Below, piece by piece: positions 1 to 4,629 of a DNA stretch of 6,479 bases. This DNA comes from Desulfitobacterium sp. (GTDB lineage Bacteria; Bacillota; Desulfitobacteriia; Desulfitobacteriales; Desulfitobacteriaceae): the NCBI GenBank assembly GCA_012799495.1, contig JAAZLD010000408.1, positions 1 to 6,479 of the forward strand, written 5' to 3'. Both the position numbers and the translations under genes were made by a program. Under the pieces are notes generated by a model that saw nothing but the letters and a program-made list of their open reading frames with translations, searched no databases and had not been told where the DNA came from. The first letter of the stretch is position 1. Each line of letters starts with the position of its first letter.

Positions 1-1
1 A

Positions 2-940
2 GGGCATTGGGAACTTCTTCAAGGGGTTAATCCCATATGGCAAGAGATTCGCAGAACAATTGAAAAAGCAATCCCCTATCATCCTAATGTTCTTATAGAA
101 GGGGAAACAGGTACTGGAAAAGAAGTTATCGCTCGAACAATACATAACCTAAGTGGTCGCAAGGGAGAGTTTGTTCCTATTAACTGTGGTGCCATTCCGG
201 CTGAACTTTTAGAGAGTGAACTTTTTGGCTATGAGGAAGGAGCTTTTACTGGAGCGAAAAAAGGTGGCAACCTTGGGAAATTTGCTTGGGCTGATGAAGG
301 GACAATCTTCTTAGATGAAATAGGTGAGATGCCTTTATCCATGCAGGTTAGCTTACTACGATTTCTCCAAGATAAAACAATTATCCCGGTAGGGAGTAAT
401 ACCCCGAGAAAGCTTGATGTGCAAATTATCGCCGCTACCAATCGTAATCTAGAAGAAGAGATAGCTAAAGGGAATTTCCGGTCGGATTTATATTATCGTT
501 TAAATGTGGTAAATATTTATTTACCACCATTACGGGAGAGAAAAGATGATCTACCATGGCTGATCAATTTGCTGTTAAAAGAGTTAAAGGAGCAGTATGA
601 TCATAAAGTTCAAATAACTGAAGAAGCAGATGAGTTATTGAAGAAATATCACTGGCCAGGAAATGTTCGGGAATTGAGGAATGTTTTGGAGAGAGGATTT
701 ATCCATAGTGATGGTGGATGGATCGCCTCTCGGGATTTGCCTCAGTTTATTACTGCTAATATCTCTCAATCTGCTGAAAAGCCTAGTAACCTTAGGGAAT
801 CACCTGAAAATAAAGAAAAGAAGATGATTCTAGAAGCTTTAGAAGTTTGTCAAGGCAATATTAGTGCTACAGCCAGAAAGTTAGGTATTTCTCGGGTTAC
901 TTTATACAAAAAAATTCACAATTTTGGAATCCAGCGTTAA
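2..940 (+). CDS. Sigma-54-dependent transcriptional activator, 3' part (AAA+ and Fis-type HTH)
   Basis: This is the last 312 residues of a bacterial enhancer-binding protein; the reading frame is open to the window edge, so the start and any N-terminal sensor domain are missing. Numbering from the first visible codon, the AAA+ domain shows Walker A GETGTGKE (34-41), the sigma-54-contacting loop GAFTGA (80-85, intact), Walker B IFLDEIGEM (D105, E106), sensor I ATNRN (145-149), the arginine-finger segment FRSDLYYRLNV (159-169) and sensor II WPGNVREL (218-225). A polar linker leads to a C-terminal Fis-type helix-turn-helix (about 275-312, NISATARKLGISRVTLYKKI). By family knowledge it hydrolyses ATP to remodel sigma-54 RNA polymerase at -24/-12 promoters. 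All core motifs are present, so it should be active. Its signal and targets cannot be read here, and I saw no convincing -24/-12 site in the window. The membrane-protein gene follows after about 100 bp. Confidence 0.95.
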   Translation, partial: GHWELLQGVNPIWQEIRRTIEKAIPYHPNVLIEGETGTGKEVIARTIHNLSGRKGEFVPINCGAIPAELLESELFGYEEGAFTGAKKGGNLGKFAWADEGTIFLDEIGEMPLSMQVSLLRFLQDKTIIPVGSNTPRKLDVQIIAATNRNLEEEIAKGNFRSDLYYRLNVVNIYLPPLRERKDDLPWLINLLLKELKEQYDHKVQITEEADELLKKYHWPGNVRELRNVLERGFIHSDGGWIASRDLPQFITANISQSAEKPSNLRESPENKEKKMILEALEVCQGNISATARKLGISRVTLYKKIHNFGIQR

Positions 941-947
941 AAGAACC

Positions 948-976
948 TTGGAGTTTTCATATAACCATGATAAAAT
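948..976 (+). promoter_or_regulatory. Weak sigma-70-type promoter candidate before the membrane-protein gene
   Basis: TTGGAG at 948-953 and TAAAAT at 971-976 are separated by 17 bp. The -10 matches consensus at five of six positions but the -35 at only three. It would give a leader of about 60 nt. Read-through from the activator gene is equally possible, because no terminator is visible between the two genes. An AGGAGG at 995-1000 has no start codon at a usable distance and looks like an orphan. Confidence 0.3.
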
Positions 977-1043
977 TATTATTTAGAAATAAACAGGAGG
1001 CTAGTTCTAAAAAATAGGTAAATTCGTGGAAAGGGAGTGGCTT

Positions 1044-2648
1044 ATGAATAACTCCAAAGGAAAAATAGGTGCTATAGTAATTTGGCTTTTGTTTATAGTA
1101 ATTTCCTATTATTTTTTGCTTGTTCCTATCAATATTCAGTCCCCAGCATTTTGGGCTTATCTAATCATTGTGCTGGCTGTTGGAGCAGGTCTATTCCTAC
1201 TTAATCAGCTATTTATTGAAAGACAAATTGCTATTCGGGGGCAAGTGGCTACTTATCTCATAGCTGTGACCCTCTTACTCACATTAGTGGGAGGGATTAT
1301 GTTTCTTTACTCATCCCCCATATTCCATGCTAAGAAATATGCTTCTTTAATTGAAAAGCAAGAAGGAGATTTTGCTACTGATGTGTCAGAGATCTCTTGG
1401 AATCAGATTCCCACCGTTGATAGAGCTACGGCTATGCGCCTAGGGGATCGGAAGATGGGAGAAATTGTCGAGTTAGTTTCTCAGTTTAATGTAGCTCCCC
1501 ACTATACCCAAATCAACTATAGAGGTAAGCCTGTTCGGGTTTCACCTTTGGAGTATGCTGATCTCATCAAGTGGTTTAGAAATACCAAAGAGGGATTGCC
1601 TCATTACATCTTGGTAGATATGGTTAATGGAGCGGTAGACCTTGTGACTCCTCCGGAAAATATTAAATACTCCGAAAGCGAATACTTTTTTGAAAATGTC
1701 CGGCGATATTTACGGATGCAATATCCCACAGCAATGTTTGGGGAGTTTAGCTTTGAAATAGATGAGGAAGGAGTTCCTTATTGGGTTGTACCTGTTCGAG
1801 AGCATACCATAGGGCTTTTTGGAGGACCAGATTCTAAGGAAGTAATCCTGCTTAATGCTTCGACAGGAGAACATCAGAAAATCAAAGTAGGGGAAGTGCC
1901 TGAATGGATCGACCAGGTTTATGAAGCAGATCTAATCATGGCTCAATTGAATTATAATGGACGCTATACTAATGGATTTATTAATTCCATCTTAGGCCAG
2001 CAAGGGGTTTTAGCTACAACAGAAGGTTATAACTATCTGGCCATCAATGATGATGTCTATGTTTATACAGGGATTACCTCTGTAGTTCGAGATGAATCTA
2101 ATATCGGTTTTATCCTGGTTAATATGCGGACGAAAGAGGCAACTTTCTACGCTACTCCTTCTGCTGAAGAATACTCGGCTATGGAAAGTGCTCGAGGAGC
2201 AGTTCAGGAAAAACGCTATACAACAACCTTCCCAATTTTGTTAAATATCGAAGGTAAGCCCACATACTTCATGTCCCTGAAAGATGCTGCTGGGTTGATT
2301 AAAATGTATGCCTTAGTGGATGCGGAAGATTATCAAAAAGTTACTACTGGAGAAACAGTACAGGAAACCGTTAGAAAGTTTACTAACCAGGCACCTGTAT
2401 CAGAGGAAGAATCATCAGGACTTGATGAACGGGAACGCTTCCCCTTGGAAGGTAAGCTCGTAGATATTCAATCAGTTGTAATCAGCGGTAACACTTATTT
2501 CTATATGCTTTTAGATGGAGAAGATGATGTCTTTAGAGCTAATATCAAGGTCTCTGAAAAATTACCTTTCTTAAAGATTGGAGATGAGATCCGAGGAGAA
2601 TATGTGGAAGAATTCCAGGGGGTCAAAGGAATAGTTAGTTTGGAATAA
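1044..2648 (+). CDS. Conserved-looking membrane protein with large extracytoplasmic domain, function unknown
   Basis: The product is 534 residues long from ATG 1044. I prefer this start over an in-frame GTG at 1026 because AAGGGAG at 1031-1037 lies 6 nt before the ATG, whereas the GTG has no ribosome site. Three hydrophobic helices lie at about residues 8-27, 35-54 and 68-91. Positive residues at the N-terminus and in the helix 2-3 loop (IERQIAIRG) predict N-in, so the remaining roughly 440 residues would be outside the membrane. That part contains a stretch reminiscent of PepSY-type folds (HYILVDMVNGAVDLV, then aromatic, charged strands). The C-terminus, about 65 residues from FPLEGKLVDI onward, is strand-rich and OB-like; both resemblances are impressions only. 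No catalytic motif, signal-peptidase site or lipobox is seen. I do not recognise a named family. Its 3' end is the first unit of a tandem repeat, and a terminator lies about 100 bp downstream. Confidence 0.85.
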   Translation: MNNSKGKIGAIVIWLLFIVISYYFLLVPINIQSPAFWAYLIIVLAVGAGLFLLNQLFIERQIAIRGQVATYLIAVTLLLTLVGGIMFLYSSPIFHAKKYASLIEKQEGDFATDVSEISWNQIPTVDRATAMRLGDRKMGEIVELVSQFNVAPHYTQINYRGKPVRVSPLEYADLIKWFRNTKEGLPHYILVDMVNGAVDLVTPPENIKYSESEYFFENVRRYLRMQYPTAMFGEFSFEIDEEGVPYWVVPVREHTIGLFGGPDSKEVILLNASTGEHQKIKVGEVPEWIDQVYEADLIMAQLNYNGRYTNGFINSILGQQGVLATTEGYNYLAINDDVYVYTGITSVVRDESNIGFILVNMRTKEATFYATPSAEEYSAMESARGAVQEKRYTTTFPILLNIEGKPTYFMSLKDAAGLIKMYALVDAEDYQKVTTGETVQETVRKFTNQAPVSEEESSGLDERERFPLEGKLVDIQSVVISGNTYFYMLLDGEDDVFRANIKVSEKLPFLKIGDEIRGEYVEEFQGVKGIVSLE

Positions 2649-2710
2649 GGAATAATTACTCTGGGATAAGGGATAGTTAGCCTAGAACAAGGATTGTGAG
2701 TTTGGAAGAG
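2628..2710 (+). repeat. 21-bp tandem repeat straddling the stop codon of the membrane-protein gene
   Basis: Three consecutive 21-bp units lie at 2628-2648, 2649-2669 and 2670-2690, with a decayed 20-bp fourth copy at 2691-2710. Unit 1 is the last six codons plus TAA of the gene (GIVSLE-stop). By eye, unit 2 matches unit 1 at 17 of 21 positions and unit 3 matches it at 16 of 21. Read in the gene's frame, unit 2 gives GIITLG-stop and unit 3 gives GIVSLEQ, so the coding sense is largely kept after the stop. This points to old duplications of the gene end that have since drifted. Confidence 0.8.
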
Positions 2711-2751
2711 AGAATAACCTAAAATAGAAAGAAACTCTCAAGGGAAAAATT

Positions 2752-2798
2752 AAAGCTGTTGCCTTGCCGTAAACCTTGGCAAGGAACAGCTTTTTCTT
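2752..2798 (+). terminator. Strong Rho-independent terminator
   Basis: The left arm AAAGCTGTT plus GCCTTGCC (2752-2768) pairs with GGCAAGG plus AACAGCTTT (2778-2793), giving 16 base pairs with one bulged G. The loop is 9 nt and the stem runs into TTTTTCTT (2791-2798). It sits about 100 bp after the membrane-protein stop and should end that transcript, isolating it from the downstream hydrolase gene. Confidence 0.93.
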
Positions 2799-2880
2799 AT
2801 AATTAAAACATAATAGTTGGTAAGGTGAAGGAGTGACGAATGGAAATATATGATAAAATAAATCGTAATAGAACAAAATA

Positions 2881-2973
2881 GTGAATAAGGCAAAGTAGTC
2901 AATAAGATAAAATTGTTAATAAAACATAATCGATAATAAAACATAATCGTTAAACAGTCGATAAGATATAATT
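2881..2973 (+). repeat. AT-rich array of degenerate 17-22 bp units upstream of the FAH-family gene
   Basis: The 15-mer AATAAAACATAATCG occurs twice exactly, at 2918-2932 and 2935-2949. It is flanked by two 17-mers that differ at two positions, GTCAATAAGATAAAATT (2898-2914) and GTCGATAAGATATAATT (2957-2973). A weaker copy starts at 2881 (GTGAATAAGGCAAAGTA), and AATTAAAACATAATAG near 2801 is a further relative. The rest of the 361-bp spacer 2649-3009 holds the 21-bp repeat, the terminator and a 13-codon ORF that I do not call a gene. No riboswitch is recognisable. Confidence 0.6.
2967..2972 (+). promoter_or_regulatory. Candidate -10 box for the FAH-family gene
   Basis: A perfect TATAAT lies 37 bp before the ATG, in the last copy of the AT-rich repeat array. 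No good -35 is found 16-18 bp upstream (TAATCG at 17 bp), so it is either a weak promoter or a chance match in AT-rich DNA. The upstream terminator means the gene needs its own promoter somewhere in 2799-3000. Confidence 0.35.
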
Positions 2974-3009
2974 ACCTAAGAGAAGAAATTTTAAGGGGGA
3001 ACATATATA

Positions 3010-3630
3010 ATGCCTATTAAAAATATTTATTGTGTTGGTCGTAATTATATACTTCACGCTAAAGAGTTGAATAATCCCGTCCCTGAGAGCCCCTTCCTTT
3101 TTACTAAGCCAACTCATGCCCTTGTAGAAAGTCAGGGACAAACTATTGTTATGCCTCAAGAACGGGGTAGTATTCATTATGAAGTAGAACTGGTTATTCA
3201 TATTGGAGAAAAGTACGAGCCAGGAAAAGAGGCCGATGAACTAATCGATAAAATTGCCATAGGGATCGATTTTACTTTACGGGATGTTCAGGGGGAACTA
3301 AAGAAAAAGGGGCTTCCTTGGCTTTTAGCTAAAGGGTTCCCTAACGCAGCAGTGTTATCTTCTTGGCTACCTTTCGAAGGATTAGAGAGTATAGCTAGGT
3401 ACGATTTCGCTTTAGAAAAGAATGGTGAAGAAGTCCAAAGAGGTAATATTAAGGATATGCTCTTTGATATTCCTACTTTAATTGAATTCTGTGGGAAAAA
3501 CCTTGGTCTTGCTGAGGGGGATATTATTTTCACCGGGACCCCTGCTGGTGTAGGCCCAATCTCTAAGGGAGATCATTTTATCCTAAAATGGAAGGACGAA
3601 AAGGTGGGGGACTTTTTCATCGGTAGTTAG
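3010..3630 (+). CDS. FAH-family hydrolase, FAHD1-like (acylpyruvate hydrolase / oxaloacetate decarboxylase type)
   Basis: This is a complete 206-residue cytosolic enzyme of the fumarylacetoacetate hydrolase fold, the usual length for the short FAHD1/YcgM branch. Landmarks in order are GRNYILHAKEL (10-20; H16 and E19 fit the catalytic His/Glu pair), FLFTKP (29-34), HYEVEL with metal ligands E58 and E60, GIDFTLRDVQ with D87 as third ligand, KKKGLPWLLAKGF (98-110; K108 as the active-site lysine) and FTGTPAGVGP (174-183). The RDVQ...KKKGLPW.LAK stretch is strikingly like human FAHD1. Family members cleave acylpyruvates or decarboxylate oxaloacetate with Mg2+ or Mn2+. The exact substrate cannot be read from sequence. 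AAGGGGGA at 2993-3000 lies 9 nt before the ATG. The gene stands alone after a terminator and converges with bioY, 54 bp away. Confidence 0.93.
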   Translation: MPIKNIYCVGRNYILHAKELNNPVPESPFLFTKPTHALVESQGQTIVMPQERGSIHYEVELVIHIGEKYEPGKEADELIDKIAIGIDFTLRDVQGELKKKGLPWLLAKGFPNAAVLSSWLPFEGLESIARYDFALEKNGEEVQRGNIKDMLFDIPTLIEFCGKNLGLAEGDIIFTGTPAGVGPISKGDHFILKWKDEKVGDFFIGS

Positions 3631-3649
3631 ATTTTCTAGCAGGATTCAC

Positions 3650-3677
3650 TTTAGGGATTATTCTTTAGGGATTATTC
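3650..3677. repeat. Perfect 14-bp tandem duplication between convergent genes
   Basis: TTTAGGGATTATTC occurs at 3650-3663 and again at 3664-3677 with no mismatch. It fills half of the 54-bp gap between the FAH-family stop and the bioY stop. The sequence cannot fold on itself, and no intrinsic terminator is visible for either gene here. Confidence 0.85.
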
Positions 3678-3684
3678 TTTTTGA

Positions 3685-4245
3685 CTAGACACTTTTGAAC
3701 GAGACAGTTTCTGCAAGTCTTTTTCTAATTCTGTATCCTAACCAGGCAGCGATTCCGCCTTTTAGAAGATCTCCTAAGATAAAAGGAAAGAATCCCAAGG
3801 ATAAGACAGTGGATACATTAGTAGACTGATTAAGTACGTAAGTTAAAATAAGGTAAAAATATGTTAAGCCTATTAAATACAAAACAATAATTCCACCAAG
3901 AACCCCTAAAATAGCAGTAAAGAAATTCTTGCCATTATACACTCTGCCTGCTACATAGGCTGCTCCTATATAGCCGAATAAGAAACCGGCAGAAGGTTTT
4001 AAGAGGTAGCCTATCCCTCCGAAAGGTGCACTAGCGAAAACAGGTAATCCTATAAAACCTAGGAATACATAGACGATTACTGCCAAACTCCCGTATTTGG
4101 GACCTAAAATAAGACCAGTTAGAAAAACAAAGAGAGGGAGCAGGCTAAAAGGTACAAGGGCTGGAGAAGCCCAACGCATAATCATGCCAGCTAAACAGAG
4201 AAGGGCTGCCATAGCTGCAGTTTGGGTGAGTTTCTTTACATCCAT
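3685..4245 (-). CDS. bioY: BioY, biotin-binding S-component of an ECF transporter
   Basis: The 186-residue product has about six hydrophobic helices. It carries BioY hallmarks: an Ala-rich first helix (AAMAALLCLAG, 10-20) of the type that packs on the coupling subunit, FLTGLILGPKYG (41-52), GLPVFA (66-71), the glycine-rich GGIGYLLKPSAGFLFGYI (76-93) and the late GDLLKGGIAAWLG (158-170), whose D159 and K162 occupy conserved ligand-site positions. It binds biotin in the membrane and delivers it to cytoplasm together with EcfT and the ATPases. ATG 4245 has GAAAGGA upstream on the minus strand at a suitable distance. The gene is divergent from the fused ECF ATPase and ecfT, which are probably its dedicated energising module. 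A BirA-type operator about 300 bp upstream implies repression by biotin-loaded BirA and a long leader. No obvious terminator follows it. Confidence 0.95.
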   Translation of the reverse strand: MDVKKLTQTAAMAALLCLAGMIMRWASPALVPFSLLPLFVFLTGLILGPKYGSLAVIVYVFLGFIGLPVFASAPFGGIGYLLKPSAGFLFGYIGAAYVAGRVYNGKNFFTAILGVLGGIIVLYLIGLTYFYLILTYVLNQSTNVSTVLSLGFFPFILGDLLKGGIAAWLGYRIRKRLAETVSFKSV

Positions 4246-4261
4246 TTCCTAGACATCCTTT

Positions 4262-4365
4262 CAGTAATCTTTTTCTCTTTATATATCTTTTTCAGTATAA
4301 TCTTTTTCTCTTTATATCTTTTTCTGTATATCTTTCTTTCTACATTTTTCTTGTATATCTTTTTA
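4262..4365 (-). repeat. 31-nt tandem repeat in the bioY leader
   Basis: On the plus strand two 31-nt pyrimidine-rich units lie at 4262-4292 and 4293-4323. They are identical apart from a 2-nt shift (CAGTAATC versus CAGTATAATC, balanced by ATATATC versus ATATC). Decayed copies continue to about 4365 (CTGTATATC, then CTTGTATATC). On the bioY sense strand this is a purine-rich tract of AAAAAGATATA type ending just before the ribosome site. It is probably unstructured; I see no regulatory motif in it. Confidence 0.7.
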
Positions 4366-4396
4366 AAAACTAGCTCTTAATTATTTATTAAGCTCT

Positions 4397-4483
4397 AAAA
4401 GTGAGAGAGTAAAGAAAGTGGGAGAGTTCAGAAAGAGAGAGAACTTAATAAGTGAGAAAAATTTGAAAGTGGAGAGAACTCAG
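4397..4483. repeat. Degenerate purine-rich direct repeat
   Basis: The segment 4397-4431 (AAAAGTGAGAGAG ... GAAAGTGGGAGAGTTCAG) is echoed at 4448-4483 (ATAAGTGAGAAAA ... GAAAGTGGAGAGAACTCAG). Nearly all bases on the plus strand are purines. A weak hairpin CTTAAT-5nt-ATTAAG lies just beside it at 4376-4392, flanked by direct AGCTCT copies. Nothing here looks coding. Confidence 0.45.
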
Positions 4484-4485
4484 GA

Positions 4486-4516
4486 GGCTAGAAATCTTAG
4501 ATAAGAATTTCTAGCC
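4486..4516. other. Near-perfect hairpin without a U-tract, in the bioY leader
   Basis: GGCTAGAAAT (4486-4495) pairs perfectly with ATTTCTAGCC (4507-4516). A further CTT/AAG pairing and an AGAT tetraloop close it, with one bulged A. Neither strand has a T-run after the stem (AAAAACC follows on plus, TCCTGAG on minus), so it is not a canonical terminator. If bioY is transcribed from the operator promoter, this RNA hairpin forms about 50-80 nt from the 5' end. Confidence 0.75.
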
Positions 4517-4526
4517 AAAAACCATA

Positions 4527-4555
4527 TTGCTGAGAGTATGGAGATATTGTAAACT
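4527..4555 (+). promoter_or_regulatory. Candidate promoter for the ECF ATPase-ecfT arm, inside the BirA site
   Basis: TTGCTG (4527-4532) and TAAACT (4550-4555) are spaced 17 bp. The -10 lies in the left operator half-site, so repressor binding would block it. The match is modest (three of six and four of six), and the main support is its position and mirror symmetry with the bioY promoter candidate. The leader would be about 70 nt, ending in AGGGGAG (4615-4621) before ATG 4630. Confidence 0.4.
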
Positions 4556-4580
4556 TACGATATGAGATAGAGTTTACAAT
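4546..4580. promoter_or_regulatory. BirA (biotin repressor) operator
   Basis: ATTGTAAAC at 4546-4554 and GTTTACAAT at 4572-4580 form a perfect 9-bp inverted repeat around a 17-bp spacer. This matches the known BirA box, TTGTAAAC or TTGTTAAC half-sites about 16-18 bp apart, as in the E. coli bio operator and Firmicute biotin genes. It lies between divergent bioY and ECF ATPase genes, exactly where a biotin-sensing site is expected. BirA itself is not in the window. Confidence 0.88.
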
Positions 4581-4599
4581 AAGAGCAGACTTTTGACAA
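4571..4599 (-). promoter_or_regulatory. Candidate bioY promoter overlapping the BirA operator
   Basis: On the minus strand TTGTCA (plus positions 4594-4599) is followed after 17 bp by TAAACT (4571-4576). The hexamers match consensus at five and four of six positions. The -10 is inside the right operator half-site, so BirA would occlude it. Initiation near 4564 would give bioY a leader of about 320 nt carrying the hairpin and the purine-rich repeats. Confidence 0.55.
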
Positions 4600-4629
4600 T
4601 ACTTTTTTAAATTTAGGGGAGCTTAGATT

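Noticed and set aside
1026..1043. GTG 1026 as start of the membrane-protein gene
   Set aside because: It has no ribosome site at a normal distance, whereas ATG 1044 has AAGGGAG six bases upstream. The extra six residues are also charged and precede the natural membrane-anchor start.
2840..2881. A 13-codon ORF (ATG 2840) with AAGGAG six bases upstream
   Set aside because: The ribosome site is good, but the peptide is tiny, lies in AT-rich repeat DNA, and has no promoter or conservation evidence. Chance is the simpler reading.
2881..2973. CRISPR-like or iteron array
   Set aside because: Units are adjacent without unique spacers, too degenerate and too few. No cas or replication initiator gene is nearby.
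2684..3201. Minus-strand ORFs opposite the AT-rich spacer and the start of the FAH-family gene
   Set aside because: The translations are low-complexity, rich in Phe, Tyr and Leu, lack ribosome sites, and one overlaps the clear terminator. They are products of AT-rich DNA and of the real gene's opposite strand.
4486..4516. Hairpin read as an intrinsic terminator
   Set aside because: Neither strand has a T-run directly after the stem; on the plus strand it is followed by A residues.
4593..4598. TTGACA as -35 of a plus-strand promoter for the ATPase gene
   Set aside because: No -10-like hexamer lies 16-18 bp downstream; that position falls on the ribosome site. The same bases serve better as the minus-strand TTGTCA -35.
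4246..4629. Riboswitch or T-box in the bioY/ATPase spacer
   Set aside because: No conserved riboswitch core or T-box motif was seen, and the BirA operator already accounts for biotin control.
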